Source: Sphaerisporangium rhizosphaerae (lineage in GTDB: Bacteria > Actinomycetota > Actinomycetes > Streptosporangiales > Streptosporangiaceae). From it: a stretch of 64,000 nucleotides of DNA. The stretch is from the NCBI RefSeq assembly GCF_042665155.1, contig NZ_JBHTCG010000022.1, positions 62,001 through 126,000 on the forward strand, given 5' to 3'. The notes beneath the pieces are model-generated. The model saw only the letters and a program-made list of their open reading frames with translations. It did no database searches and was not told where the DNA came from. Each line of letters starts with the position of its first letter. Position 1 is the stretch's first letter. Positions 52,600 through 62,325 of this stretch are shown one piece after another. A program made the translations under genes and the position numbers.

Positions 52600-53415
52600 A
52601 TGACCCAGACAACGGCCGGCCGGCCGATCAACGAACCGGGGCAGAGGAAGCAGCGGGCCCAGATCACGGCCCGCACCCTGCGCACGGACCGATGGTGGCT
52701 CGCACCGGCCATCACCTTCGCGGCGCTCGCGTCATTCCTCGTCTACGGTTTTTGGGCGATCTTCGACAAGAGTTACTTCGTCGAGCCCTACATCGCCCCC
52801 TTCTCGTCGCCCTGCCTCGCGACCTCCTGCCCTGAGGGCGCGCGGTTCCTCGGGCTCGCGCCGTTCGGCGACTGGTGGACGCTGCCGCCCGGCATTCTCA
52901 TCCTCGGCCTGCCGGCAGGTTTCCGTCTCACCTGTTACTACTACCGCAAGGGTTACTACCGCGCGTTCTGGCTCTCGCCGCCCGCCTGCTCGGTGGCCGA
53001 GCCGCACAAGAAGTACACCGGTGAGACCCGCCTTCCGCTGATCCTGCAGAACATCCACCGGTACTTCTTCTACGGGGCGATCCTCATCGCCCTGGTGCTC
53101 ACCTGGGACGCGGTGCTGGCCCTGCGGGACGCGAACGGCAACTGGGGCCACGTGGGCCTCGGCACGGTCATCCTGTGGATCAACGTGGTGCTGATCTGGG
53201 CGTACACCTTGAGCTGCCACTCCTGCCGGCACATCACGGCCGGGCGGCTCAACCACTTCTCCAAGCACCCGGTGCGCTACAAGATGTGGACCTTCGTCTC
53301 CAAGCTGAACCGGCGGCACATGCTTCTGGCCTGGCTCTCCATGTACTCGGTCATGATCGCCGACCTCTACGTGCGGCTCGTCGCCAAGGGCATCGTCAAC
53401 TTCCCGTTCGCGTAA
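52600..53415 (+). CDS. Sdh1-type succinate dehydrogenase membrane anchor
   Basis: A 271-residue membrane protein with five or six helices (WWLAPAITFAALASFLVYGFWAIF, LPPGILILGLPAGFRLTCYYY, YFFYGAILIALVLTWDAVLAL, LGTVILWINVVLIWAYTL, MLLAWLSMYSVMIADLYVRL). NIHRYFF and the unusual CHSCRHI motif could bind haem or an extra cofactor. It matches the anchor of Mycobacterium Sdh1 (the Rv0249c-Rv0247c operon) rather than classical SdhC/SdhD. GGAGG lies upstream. First gene of a three-gene operon; quinone specificity presumably menaquinone. Confidence 0.85.
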   Translation: MTQTTAGRPINEPGQRKQRAQITARTLRTDRWWLAPAITFAALASFLVYGFWAIFDKSYFVEPYIAPFSSPCLATSCPEGARFLGLAPFGDWWTLPPGILILGLPAGFRLTCYYYRKGYYRAFWLSPPACSVAEPHKKYTGETRLPLILQNIHRYFFYGAILIALVLTWDAVLALRDANGNWGHVGLGTVILWINVVLIWAYTLSCHSCRHITAGRLNHFSKHPVRYKMWTFVSKLNRRHMLLAWLSMYSVMIADLYVRLVAKGIVNFPFA

Positions 53416-53424
53416 GGAACACCA

Positions 53425-55332
53425 GTGGATATCGAGCGTCACGAATACGACGTCGTCGTCATCGGAGCGGGCGGCGCGGGCCTGCGGGCGGCGATCGAGG
53501 CCCGGCAGCAGGGCAAGCGAACGGCCATCGTCTGCAAGTCCCTGTTCGGCAAGGCCCACACGGTCATGGCCGAGGGCGGGGCCGCGGCGGCCATGGGCAA
53601 CGTCAACCCGGCCGACAACTGGATGGTGCACTTCCGTGACACCATGCGCGGCGGGAAGTTCCTCAACAACTGGCGCATGGCCGAACTGCACGCCAAGGAG
53701 GCCCCCGACCGGGTCTGGGAGCTGGAGGCCTGGGGCGCGCTGTTCGACCGCACCAAGGACGGCAAGATCAGCCAGCGCAACTTCGGCGGCCACGAGTACC
53801 CGCGCCTGGCCCACGTCGGCGACCGCACCGGCCTGGAGCTGATCCGCACCCTCCAGCAGCGCGTCGTCGCCCTCCAGCAGGAGGACGAGAAGCTGCACGG
53901 CGACCCCGAGGCCTACATCAAGGTCTTCGCCGAGTGCACGATCACCGAGCTGCTGAAGGACGGCCCCGGCCCCGAGGCCGCCATCAGCGGCGCTTTCGGC
54001 TACTGGCGCGAGACCGGCCGGCTGATCTGCTTCGACGCCCCCGCGGTGGTCCTGGCCACCGGCGGCATCGGCAAGTCCTACGTGGTGACCTCCAACTCCT
54101 GGGAGTACACCGGCGACGGGCACGCGCTCGCGCTGCTCGCCGGGGCCAAGCTGATCAACATGGAGTTCATCCAGTTCCACCCGACCGGCATGGTGTGGCC
54201 GCCGTCGGTGCGCGGCATCCTCGTCACCGAGTCCGTGCGCGGCGACGGCGGGGTGCTGCGCAACTCCGAGGGCAAGCGGTTCATGTTCGACTACATCCCC
54301 GAGGTGTTCAAGGACAAGTACGCCACCACCGAGGAGGAGGCCGACCGCTGGTACGACGACCAGGCGAACAACCGCCGCCCTCCGGAGCTGCTGCCCCGTG
54401 ACGAGGTCGCCCGCGCGATCAACTCCGAGGTCAAGGCGGGACGCAACTCCCCGCACGGCGGGGTGTTCCTGGACGTGTCGAGCCGGCTGCCCGCCGCCGA
54501 GATCATCAAGCGGCTGCCCTCGATGCACCACCAGTTCAAGGAGCTCGCCGACGTCGACATCACCGCCGAGCCGATGGAAGTGGGCCCGACCTGCCACTAC
54601 ATCATGGGCGGCGTGGAGGTCGACGCCGACACCGGCGCTTCCTCGGTGCCCGGCCTGTTCGCGGCCGGCGAGGTCTCCGGCGGCATGCACGGCTCCAACC
54701 GGCTCGGCGGCAACTCGCTGTCGGACCTGCTGGTGTTCGGACGCCGCGCCGGCGCGGGCGCCGCCGAGTACATCGACGGCCTCGCCGCCCGTCCGGTCAC
54801 CCCGGCCGAGACGATGAAGAGCGCCGAGATCGAGGCCGTGGCCCCCCTCTCGCGGACCGGCGGGGAGAACCCCTACGAGGTGCACCACGAGCTGCAACGC
54901 ACCATGAACGAGCTCGTCGGCATCATCCGCAAGGCCGAGGAGGTCAAGGAGGCCCTGGAGGTCGTCGAGAAGCTCAAGGAGCGCGCGGCCAACACCGGCG
55001 CGCCGGGCGGGCGCATCTACAACCCCGGCTGGCACCTGGCCATCGACCTGCGCAACATGCTGCTGGTGTCGGAGTGCGTGGCGCGCGCGGCGCTGATCCG
55101 CGAGGAGAGCCGCGGCGGGCACACCCGCGACGACTTCCCCGCCATGTCGGCCGAGTGGCGCCGCCGGCTGCTGCGGTGCGCGGTCACCCCCGACGGCGAG
55201 GTCACCGTCGAGGAGGTCGATCAGCCCTCCATGCGCGACGACCTGATCCAACTGTTCGACCGGGCGGAGCTCAGTAAGTACGTCACCGCCGAGGAGCTGG
55301 CGGACTACGACGCGCTCGTTAAGGAGTCCTGA
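53425..55332 (+). CDS. sdhA: Succinate dehydrogenase flavoprotein (operon 2, Sdh1-type)
   Basis: A 635-residue FAD subunit starting at GTG 53425 with AAGGA upstream. It has VVVIGAGGAGLRAAIEARQQG, the FAD-attachment region KSLFGKAHTVMAEGGAAAAMGN, MEFIQFHPTGMVWPPSVRGILVTESVRGDGG and NRLGGNSLSDLLVFGRRAGAGAAEYI. It differs from the operon 1 SdhA in length, FAD-site context and C-terminus, so the two are distinct lineages and not a recent duplication. It overlaps sdhB by one base. Confidence 0.94.
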   Translation: MDIERHEYDVVVIGAGGAGLRAAIEARQQGKRTAIVCKSLFGKAHTVMAEGGAAAAMGNVNPADNWMVHFRDTMRGGKFLNNWRMAELHAKEAPDRVWELEAWGALFDRTKDGKISQRNFGGHEYPRLAHVGDRTGLELIRTLQQRVVALQQEDEKLHGDPEAYIKVFAECTITELLKDGPGPEAAISGAFGYWRETGRLICFDAPAVVLATGGIGKSYVVTSNSWEYTGDGHALALLAGAKLINMEFIQFHPTGMVWPPSVRGILVTESVRGDGGVLRNSEGKRFMFDYIPEVFKDKYATTEEEADRWYDDQANNRRPPELLPRDEVARAINSEVKAGRNSPHGGVFLDVSSRLPAAEIIKRLPSMHHQFKELADVDITAEPMEVGPTCHYIMGGVEVDADTGASSVPGLFAAGEVSGGMHGSNRLGGNSLSDLLVFGRRAGAGAAEYIDGLAARPVTPAETMKSAEIEAVAPLSRTGGENPYEVHHELQRTMNELVGIIRKAEEVKEALEVVEKLKERAANTGAPGGRIYNPGWHLAIDLRNMLLVSECVARAALIREESRGGHTRDDFPAMSAEWRRRLLRCAVTPDGEVTVEEVDQPSMRDDLIQLFDRAELSKYVTAEELADYDALVKES

Positions 55333-56114
55333 TGGGTTACAAGGCCAAGTTCCGCATCTGGCGCGGCGAAGGCGGCGAGGGCAAGCTCGAGGACTTCGTC
55401 GTCGAGGTCAACGAGGGCGAGGTGGTCCTCGACGTCATCCACAGGCTCCAGGCCACGCAGACCCCCGACCTGGCGGTGCGCTGGAACTGCAAGGCCGGCA
55501 AGTGCGGCTCCTGCTCGATGGAGATCAACGGCAGGCCCCGGCTGGGATGCATGACGCGGATGTCCACCTTCGAGGAGGACGAGACGATCACCGTGACCCC
55601 GATGCGGACCTTCCCCGTCATCAAGGACCTGGTCACGGACGTGTCGTTCAACTACCAGAAGGCGCGGGAGATCCCGTCGTTCACCCCGCCGCAGGGCGTC
55701 GAGCCCGGCGAGTACCGCATGCAGCAGATCGACGTCGAGCGGTCCCAGGAGTTCCGCAAGTGCATCGAGTGCTTCATGTGCAACAACGTCTGCCACGTGA
55801 TCCGTGACCACGAGGAGAACAAGGCGGCGTTCGCGGGCCCGCGGTTCCTCATGCGCATCGCCGAGCTGGACATGCACCCCTACGACGTGGCCGACCGCAA
55901 GCAGTCGGCGCAGGAGGAGCACGGCCTCGGCTACTGCAACATCACCAAGTGCTGCACCGAGGTCTGCCCCGAGCACATCAAGATCACTGACAACGCGCTG
56001 ATCCCGATGAAGGAGCGCGTCGTCGACCGCAAGTACGACCCGCTGGTCTGGCTCGGCAACAAGATCTTCAAGCGCTCCGGCGCGTCCGGTTCCACCACCG
56101 GCAAGACCGGCTGA
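55332..56114 (+). CDS. sdhB: Succinate dehydrogenase iron-sulfur subunit (operon 2, Sdh1-type)
   Basis: A 260-residue subunit. The [2Fe-2S] cluster is in WNCKAGKCGSCSMEINGRPRLGCMTRM. The other clusters are CIECFMCNNVCHV and CNITKCCTEVCPEHIKI. The TGATG overlap with sdhA shows coupling. A strong terminator follows 15 bases after the stop. It is clearly of the Mycobacterium Sdh1 type. Confidence 0.94.
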   Translation: MGYKAKFRIWRGEGGEGKLEDFVVEVNEGEVVLDVIHRLQATQTPDLAVRWNCKAGKCGSCSMEINGRPRLGCMTRMSTFEEDETITVTPMRTFPVIKDLVTDVSFNYQKAREIPSFTPPQGVEPGEYRMQQIDVERSQEFRKCIECFMCNNVCHVIRDHEENKAAFAGPRFLMRIAELDMHPYDVADRKQSAQEEHGLGYCNITKCCTEVCPEHIKITDNALIPMKERVVDRKYDPLVWLGNKIFKRSGASGSTTGKTG

Positions 56115-56129
56115 CCGCAGCCCACCCCC

Positions 56130-56156
56130 CAGCCCGAGACCGCCGGTCTCGGGCTG
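56130..56156 (+). terminator. Terminator of the second sdh operon
   Basis: CAGCCCGAGACC-GCC-GGTCTCGGGCTG is a perfect 12-bp stem 16 bases after the sdhB stop. It also faces the convergent gene ending at 56372. Confidence 0.85.
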
Positions 56157-56371
56157 GTCCGTTTCCGGCGGCCTTCCTTGTATCAAGCCGGTCGTTTCCG
56201 GCGGCAGTGGAGGGATCTTCGCCGCGCCGCCTCCGGCGCGACCGGCGCATGGCAGGCGGACCTGGCGGTGGCCGGCTCTCGCGGCGGATCAGCCCTCACG
56301 GCGGAGGCGGACGGCTGCGGCAGAGGCCGCCGCGCCGGATCGGCTCCGGCCGCGGAGACGGGCCGCGTGGG

Positions 56372-57670
56372 TCAGCCCTTGCGGCGGAGGCGGCCGAAGA
56401 GGCCGAGGAGTCCGGCGCTCGGCTTGTCGGCCGGGACGGCGCCGGGGAGCGGCGCCTGCAGGGTCGTGTCGCGCGCGCCGGCGTCCGGCGTCCATGGCCC
56501 TGGAGCGAGCTGATCGCCGTTCTGCGGCCCTGTGCCGGGCATGGCGAGGCCGGAACCCGCGCCGGGGCCGGCGGGCCCCTGTGCGTCCGCACGGGGCCAC
56601 GGCTCGGCGGCGCCGGTCATCCCGGCCGGCAGCGCGATCGGGCCGCCGTCGCCCGGGTGCCCGTACCCGGGGTGCCCCTGCTCGTACACCACGCCGTACC
56701 CCTGCGGGTCGTACGGCAGACCGTACCCCTGCGGGTCCTGGGCGCCGTACCCCTGGGGCGCGCCGGGCACGTTCGGATAGCCCTGAACCGGGACGAAGCT
56801 GATGATCGGCGCGTAGGCAGTGCCGCCGTGGTAGATCGGGTAACCCGGCAGCGGCAGGCCGGCGGGGAGCTCGTCGCCGCGGTGCCTGCCCGGCGAGCGC
56901 GGGCCCGCCTTGCGTACCGCCGCCGCGTGCGCCAGCCGCCGCACCCGGCCCTCGAAGATCAGCACGCCGAGCATCACCAGGACGGCCAGCAGCACGCCGG
57001 GGATGGCGAGCTTCCTGCTCAGCGTGAGCTGGTCGTACTCGGGAGAGGCGTTGCGGATCTCGATCGGCACCGAGTCGGGCGTCGGGTCGTCGAACGACGC
57101 GGCCGCGTCCAGGGACTCCGTGGGGCTCGGCGTCGGCGTCGGGCTCGCCAGTGCCAGCGACACCATCGGGTCGGGCGCCGGCGTCTCCACGGGCTGGGTG
57201 GTGGGGGTGATGAGCGGCGCGCTGGTCGGGATCGCCGGCGCGGTGGTGAGCGGCGTGCTCTCAAGGGTGGGCGGCGGCGCGAGCGGAGCCGTCTTGGTGG
57301 CCGTCGCCGTCGGCTTGGGCTTGGGGGGCTTCGTCGCCGTCTTGGTCGGCCGCGGGGTGACGGTCCTGGTGCGGGTGACCGTCGGGTCAGGGCTCGTCGT
57401 GATCGTCACCGTCACGGTGGGATCGGGCTCCGGAGTGTCCAGCGGGCCGGCCCCGGGGTCGTCGGTGATGGTCGGGTCGGTCGGCTCCACCTGGTCAGTG
57501 GGGTCGGCCATCACGACCTGGGCCGCGTTCGCCCGGGGCGCGGTCATCGGCGCCGTGGCGAGCAGGACGACGCCGGTCAGGCCGAGCGCCCCCAACACCG
57601 CGGACACGGCCGTCACATGCACGCGTCCGCTCACCGATGCCGCCTTCCGAGGTGCCACCCTGCCGATCAC
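56372..57670 (-). CDS. Exported, membrane-anchored proline/threonine-rich protein
   Basis: A 432-residue protein. An N-terminal signal or anchor helix (VHVTAVSAVLGALGLTGVVLLATAP) is followed by about 150 residues rich in Thr, Pro and Asp (TITTSPDPTVTRTRTVTPRPTKT-like), probably extracellular. A second helix (LAIPGVLLAVLVMLGVLIF) leads to a cytosolic tail rich in Gly, Tyr, Gln and Pro with repeats of the form DPQGYG. It is one of several Pro-rich exported proteins here. Function unknown; a cell-surface or secretion-apparatus role is possible. Confidence 0.62.
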   Translation of the reverse strand: MIGRVAPRKAASVSGRVHVTAVSAVLGALGLTGVVLLATAPMTAPRANAAQVVMADPTDQVEPTDPTITDDPGAGPLDTPEPDPTVTVTITTSPDPTVTRTRTVTPRPTKTATKPPKPKPTATATKTAPLAPPPTLESTPLTTAPAIPTSAPLITPTTQPVETPAPDPMVSLALASPTPTPSPTESLDAAASFDDPTPDSVPIEIRNASPEYDQLTLSRKLAIPGVLLAVLVMLGVLIFEGRVRRLAHAAAVRKAGPRSPGRHRGDELPAGLPLPGYPIYHGGTAYAPIISFVPVQGYPNVPGAPQGYGAQDPQGYGLPYDPQGYGVVYEQGHPGYGHPGDGGPIALPAGMTGAAEPWPRADAQGPAGPGAGSGLAMPGTGPQNGDQLAPGPWTPDAGARDTTLQAPLPGAVPADKPSAGLLGLFGRLRRKG

Positions 57671-57717
57671 TACGAAAGTCTAGACCGGCCAAAGTAACAG
57701 TAAAGGGTGTTTGAGCC

Positions 57718-60327
57718 TCAGAGCTCCTTCGACTGCCCGGTTTTCCGCGCCGCGAACCTGCGCCGAAGCCTCAGTTGCAACCACAACGCGCCGACCAGGA
57801 TCACCACCGCCGCCCCGGCGGCGGGCAGGCCGCGGACCATTTCGAGTTCGTCGTCCCCCGCATCGGCCATCAGCCCCTGCCTGGCGGGGCGAGGATCCTG
57901 CGGCAGCGGAGCCCCCGCCGAGGACCCCTGTGGCCCTCCTCCGGGCACGGCGCCCGGCAGGACCGCCCCAGGAGCGACCCCCGCGCCGGCCCCGGTACCG
58001 CCCCCCGGAACGGCGGACCCGGCCGCGCCCCGCGGACCGGCCCCCGGAGCACCGGGAGCGCCGGCCCCGGAAGCACCGCCCGGAACGCCCCCGGGAACGA
58101 TCCCCGGAACGCCTCCTGGAACGCCCCCTGGAACGGCCGCCCCGGGAACAGCCGCTCCCGGCACGCCCCCCGGACCGACGAGGCCCGGCACACCGCCCGG
58201 AACACCGCCGCCCGGAACGACGCGGACCGGCACACCGCCCGGAGCTACGCCACCCGGGGCGCCCATGGCCTGCCCCGGCCGGGGCCGGACGGCGCCCGGC
58301 CGTGCTCCCGCCGCCAGCGGAACCGTCCCCACCTGTCCCGGAAGCATCCGTCCCGCACCGCTCTGGCCGGCGACGGCCCCCCGTCCCTGCACCTTGGTCC
58401 GCCCCGGCGCGCCCGTCCCTGAATGGCCCTTGCCGGGGAGGCCCGCCTCAGCACGGCCCTGCCCAGGCACGGCGCCCGGCCCTCGGCCGGGGACGCGGCC
58501 CGCGATGACCGTCCCGGCCTGCCCGGCGATCGGGCCCCGCGCCCCGGCCTGCCCGGGGACCCCGCCGTAGGGCTGGACGCGCGGCGCCGCCTTCGCGCTC
58601 GGGGCCTTGCCCGCGCCCGGAGCGATGACCGGGCCCCTGACCTGCGCGGGACTCGGCACCGGCGCGGGCGGCGCGGGCGGCATCGCCAGGGGCAGCCGTA
58701 CGCCGGCGCCCATCGGCGGCATCGCCCGGGGCGCCCACGCCGGCGCCCCAAGGGGCATGGGGCCGGGAAGGTGCGCCGGGCCGGCGAAATACGCGGAACG
58801 GGGACGAAGCCACTGATCGGGACGCGCCGGGACACCCGGGGCCGGGTGCGGGAGAGACGGCATCGGTCCGGCGACGACCGCGTCCGGACGCGCGTCGCCG
58901 GAGTCCGTCCCGGCCATGGCCCGCGACGCCTCGGGCCTGATCGCCCGATGCCGCTTACCCGTCTTGCCCGTCTTGCCCGTCTTGCCGTGGGACTTTCCCT
59001 CACCGGCCGCCGAATCCCCGGCCTCACGACCGCCGGCGGCCGACCCCGCGACCTCACCGTCACCGGCCGCCGATCCCTCGACCTCACGGCCACCGACCGC
59101 CCCCTCGGCCTCACGGCCACCCGGCTGCGCGCCCACGACGGCACGATCATCGACCGAGGGGACCACGGCCCCAGGGCTCGCGAGCAAGGGAGGTGCGACG
59201 CTTTCGGCGGGACGGCCTCCGGCGAGTTCGGGCACGGAGCCAGGCTTGGCGGCCGGGCTTTCGGGCTTGGCCTTGTGGTCGGCTCCGGCCTGCTCGGACC
59301 CGGAGCCCTGTGCCGGTTCGGGGCCGGTGGGGCCTACTGACGGAGTGCGGGGGCGGGCGTCGGGGCGCTGAGGCGGTGACGCCGGACCTGCGGGAGTTCG
59401 CTTGCCGGACGTGCCCGGCTTGTCGGCCGAGATATCGGCGTCATCCGTGTCGCCGAGGTCGCGGGTGTCGCGGCCCGTGACGTCGCCCGTGGTGTCGCCC
59501 GTGGTGTCGCCCGTGCCGGTCGTCGCGCCGATGCTCTCCGGGTCGTCATCGTCGCCACCGGCCGTGGAGCGCCTGCCGCCGGGCTTCACGCCCCACGCCG
59601 CGTGATCGGCCAGAAGGGCGGCGCCGTCACCGCGTGCCTCGCCGCCCGCCGGTCCGCTTTCGCCCGCCGCGACGCCGTCCGGCGGTACCTCGCCCGGGGA
59701 CTGGCTGGCGGCCGGACCGGGGAGCAGGCCGTCGGTGGCCTTGAGGTCCCCGAACCCCTTGTCGTCGATGAGCAGCTTGGCCTCGGCCGTGCGCCGGATC
59801 CACTGGACGCCGGCGGGGTCGCGCAGGTGGGCGATGGCGGTGACGCCGACCTGCTCCGCCTCGCGCGGCACTCGCACCGCGACGTCGACGTCCTTGGTGC
59901 CGGCGATCTCCTTGAAATCGCACACGCGCAGGCGCGCGTCGGGCCGCACCGGCGTGCGGGCGAGGTCCTCGCAGCCGACGGAGGACAGCGCCCCCTCGGG
60001 GCTGGCGGACACCGCCACCCTGGCCCGCCCGGTCTGCGCGTCGAGGCGGACGCGGAAGTGCAGGACGTCCCCCGCCCGGACCGGCCCCGCCTTCTCCGCA
60101 GGCCGCCCGGCGAGCATCAGGCGGACGGTGAGCTTGGCGGCATCGACGGACTCTGGCGGGTCCATCGACCCGCGTTCCGCCGCGCGCGCGAGGAGCGGCG
60201 AGGTGCCGCTTCCCAGCACCAGCGCGCCGGCGCCGACTCCGACGACGGACATCACCCGAGCACGTTGCCACCAACCGGCCACCGCAGAACCCCGTTCCCC
60301 CGATACGATGCGCGACAAACACATCAC
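57718..60327 (-). CDS. Large exported protein with elastin-like VPGG repeats
   Basis: An 869-residue protein. A signal segment (VMSVVGVGAGALVLGSGTSPLLA) is followed by a folded domain of about 170 residues (KLTVRLMLAGRPAEKAGPVRAGDVLHFRVRLD ... LIDDKGFGDLKATDGLLP). A very long disordered part is rich in Gly, Pro and Ala, with GGVPGGVPG and GVPGAAVPGAAVPGG runs (about residues 730-810). A C-terminal helix (AAGAAVVILVGALWLQLRL) anchors it. The start may be GTG 60282 (MAGWWQRARVMSVV) rather than ATG 60327. Transcribed with the downstream gene at 57670. Function unknown. Confidence 0.6.
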   Translation of the reverse strand: MMCLSRIVSGERGSAVAGWWQRARVMSVVGVGAGALVLGSGTSPLLARAAERGSMDPPESVDAAKLTVRLMLAGRPAEKAGPVRAGDVLHFRVRLDAQTGRARVAVSASPEGALSSVGCEDLARTPVRPDARLRVCDFKEIAGTKDVDVAVRVPREAEQVGVTAIAHLRDPAGVQWIRRTAEAKLLIDDKGFGDLKATDGLLPGPAASQSPGEVPPDGVAAGESGPAGGEARGDGAALLADHAAWGVKPGGRRSTAGGDDDDPESIGATTGTGDTTGDTTGDVTGRDTRDLGDTDDADISADKPGTSGKRTPAGPASPPQRPDARPRTPSVGPTGPEPAQGSGSEQAGADHKAKPESPAAKPGSVPELAGGRPAESVAPPLLASPGAVVPSVDDRAVVGAQPGGREAEGAVGGREVEGSAAGDGEVAGSAAGGREAGDSAAGEGKSHGKTGKTGKTGKRHRAIRPEASRAMAGTDSGDARPDAVVAGPMPSLPHPAPGVPARPDQWLRPRSAYFAGPAHLPGPMPLGAPAWAPRAMPPMGAGVRLPLAMPPAPPAPVPSPAQVRGPVIAPGAGKAPSAKAAPRVQPYGGVPGQAGARGPIAGQAGTVIAGRVPGRGPGAVPGQGRAEAGLPGKGHSGTGAPGRTKVQGRGAVAGQSGAGRMLPGQVGTVPLAAGARPGAVRPRPGQAMGAPGGVAPGGVPVRVVPGGGVPGGVPGLVGPGGVPGAAVPGAAVPGGVPGGVPGIVPGGVPGGASGAGAPGAPGAGPRGAAGSAVPGGGTGAGAGVAPGAVLPGAVPGGGPQGSSAGAPLPQDPRPARQGLMADAGDDELEMVRGLPAAGAAVVILVGALWLQLRLRRRFAARKTGQSKEL

Positions 60328-60361
60328 TGTCCGTGACTGTTATCTCACACCTCGGCGGCGT

Positions 60362-60751
60362 TCAACCCTGGGGGATCAGATCTTCCACGACCCGGACGAC
60401 CGGTAGGTCGGCGGGCAACCAGGCGATGTCGTAGAGCTCGTCAGGAGCGAGCCACCGGAGCGCCAAGTGCTCAAGGGGGTGCGGCACGCCGGAGGTGAGC
60501 CGGGCCAGCCAGACGCGCATGACGTACCCGGGACTGAGCGGCCAGTCGCCGCCGACACGGTCGCCCACCGCGATGCCGACGCCGAGTTCCTCGTGGCACT
60601 CGCGGATCAGCGCCTCCTGGTCGCTCTCTCCCGGATCGACCTTGCCGCCGGGGAACTCCCACCCGCCGGCCATCGCCGGCGGTCCCGCGCGCTGGGCGGC
60701 CAGCAGTCTGCCCCCTTCGACGATGGCCGCCGCCACAACAATCTTCTCCAT
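60362..60751 (-). CDS. Nudix hydrolase, MutT-like
   Basis: A 129-residue Nudix protein with the complete box GGKVDPGESDQEALIRECHEELGV and a MutT-like opening, VVAAAIVEGGRLLAAQRAGPPAMAGGWEFPGG. It would hydrolyse an oxidised or other NTP. ATG 60751 (MEKIVVAA) is chosen because the earlier residues are not conserved in this family; TAGTCT upstream may be the -10 box of a leaderless mRNA. It is unlikely to belong functionally with the large exported proteins on either side. Confidence 0.88.
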   Translation of the reverse strand: MEKIVVAAAIVEGGRLLAAQRAGPPAMAGGWEFPGGKVDPGESDQEALIRECHEELGVGIAVGDRVGGDWPLSPGYVMRVWLARLTSGVPHPLEHLALRWLAPDELYDIAWLPADLPVVRVVEDLIPQG

Positions 60752-60814
60752 GCGGGTAAAGACTAGGGAGTCTGCCCGGATCGCGCCGCCGGAGGCCGCC
60801 AACCGGCGCTCAGA

Positions 60815-62062
60815 TCAAGGGTGACCCCCATCGATCCCCCAGTCGACCTTCGGCCGCGGCGGCGGGCCGCCGGGGGTGATCTCGGGCAGGCCGCCGGGCA
60901 GGTGGTACCGGACCCGCCACTTGTACCAGCCGCCCCCGGCCACGGGGCCGCCGTCCGGACCGCGACCGGGGGTCTGCTCGATCTCGGAGTAGGCGGGCAG
61001 CAGCGAACGGGGGTCGATGTAGTAGACCGCGTGGTAGCCGCTGTTCATCGCGCCGCGGTAGCTGTAGGGGTGCGCCTGCGGGTCGAGGCCCGACGCCTTG
61101 AACGACCACATCAGCGCCTGCCCGCCGTAGTACAGTCCGTCGGCCCGCTTGACCGGCGTCAGGTCCACGACCTGCCGGAGGTACCGCCTGCCCTTGACCT
61201 CGGCGAGCCGGGGCGCGGCCGGGTTGACCAGGCCCTTGTACTCCTCCCGCAGGTGCGCGATCCAGGCGTCCGCCTGGGCGGCGGTCATGCCGCCGGAGGA
61301 GAGGTTGTCGGTGATGTAGCGGTAGGCCGACTTCGTCTGGCACATGGGGTCGCCGGTGCCGCGGTCGGTCCAGTTCTCGAAGCGGTAGCTGTACAGGTAG
61401 GCGTGGCCGTCGACGCAGACCGACATCGGAGCCCCCTGGTCGGCCGCTCCCCAGGCCAGGCGCCACTGCTTGGTGCGGTAGTCGAAGCCGCTCTCCCAGA
61501 CGTAGTCGGGCTTGGCGGCCTGGAACCTGCCGTGATCGGTGTACGACTCCTCGGTGATGCGCATGACCGGTTGCATGGCGGTCGCCCTGAAGCTCGCGAA
61601 GAAGAGCGCGGCCGGGTCGATCTTCGCGACGTCCTGCGCGGTGAGCGTGCCCTTTTTGAGCGCCTCGAGCCCGGACCGGCCGGCGTCCGGCCCGGCGCCG
61701 CCGCCACCGCCCAAGTTTCGCCAGACCAGCCAGCCGCCCGTCGCCACCCCGCACACCACGACCAAGGACACCACCACGGCCAGGACCGCCCGTCCCTTCT
61801 TCTTCGGCCGGGACGGGGGCGGCGGCGGGTAGCCCTGCCGCGGCGCGTACGGCGGCTGGGGCGGCGGGTACCAGGTCGGCTGCGGCGGACCCTGCGGCGG
61901 CGGGCCTTGGGACGGCGGCCCCTGGGGCGGCGGACCTTGCGGTGGGTGTCCCGGGAGCGGATGCCCCTGAGGCGGGGGTCCCGGAAGCGGATGTCCTTGC
62001 GGCGGTCCGCCGTGTGGACGCCGGTCGCCCGGCTCGTTCGGATCCCCCGACCACTGCGCCAC
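60815..62062 (-). CDS. Membrane-anchored protein with proline-rich cytosolic N-terminus
   Basis: A 415-residue protein. Residues 1-90 are a Pro/Gly/Gln-rich repeat (PPQGP, PLPG). A single membrane helix (AVLAVVVSLVVVCGVATGGWLVW) follows, and about 300 residues are extracellular with few cysteines. A conserved-looking segment is KKGTLTAQDVAKIDPAALFFASFRATAMQPVMRITEESYTD. The layout is typical of actinobacterial exported proteins of unknown role. ATG 62062 is used. Confidence 0.65.
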   Translation of the reverse strand: MAQWSGDPNEPGDRRPHGGPPQGHPLPGPPPQGHPLPGHPPQGPPPQGPPSQGPPPQGPPQPTWYPPPQPPYAPRQGYPPPPPSRPKKKGRAVLAVVVSLVVVCGVATGGWLVWRNLGGGGGAGPDAGRSGLEALKKGTLTAQDVAKIDPAALFFASFRATAMQPVMRITEESYTDHGRFQAAKPDYVWESGFDYRTKQWRLAWGAADQGAPMSVCVDGHAYLYSYRFENWTDRGTGDPMCQTKSAYRYITDNLSSGGMTAAQADAWIAHLREEYKGLVNPAAPRLAEVKGRRYLRQVVDLTPVKRADGLYYGGQALMWSFKASGLDPQAHPYSYRGAMNSGYHAVYYIDPRSLLPAYSEIEQTPGRGPDGGPVAGGGWYKWRVRYHLPGGLPEITPGGPPPRPKVDWGIDGGHP

Positions 62063-62325
62063 GCGGCCTCCCCGGTCGTCCCTTCAAGTGCCGGTCGGCC
62101 ACGCTAGCAGTGTCCCGGCCCCGCCCGGCGATCTCCCGCATATCCCGCATATCCCGCGGATCACGACCGCGGCGGGGAACCACATCGGTCCCGGCGGGTC
62201 GCCGCGCGGGCCGTCCTCGCCGTCCTGGCGCCGCTCATGGCCGTCCCGGTCGCCGGAGCGCTCCTGGAGGCGTCGTACGCCTCGTCGATGTGGTTCGGCC
62301 AGGAGGGAGGCGCCGAGCACGCGGG

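Noticed and set aside
56207..57697. Plus-strand frame of nearly 500 codons
   Set aside because: It is antisense to the Pro/Thr-rich exported protein, has no start site, and is Arg/Gly-rich without domains.
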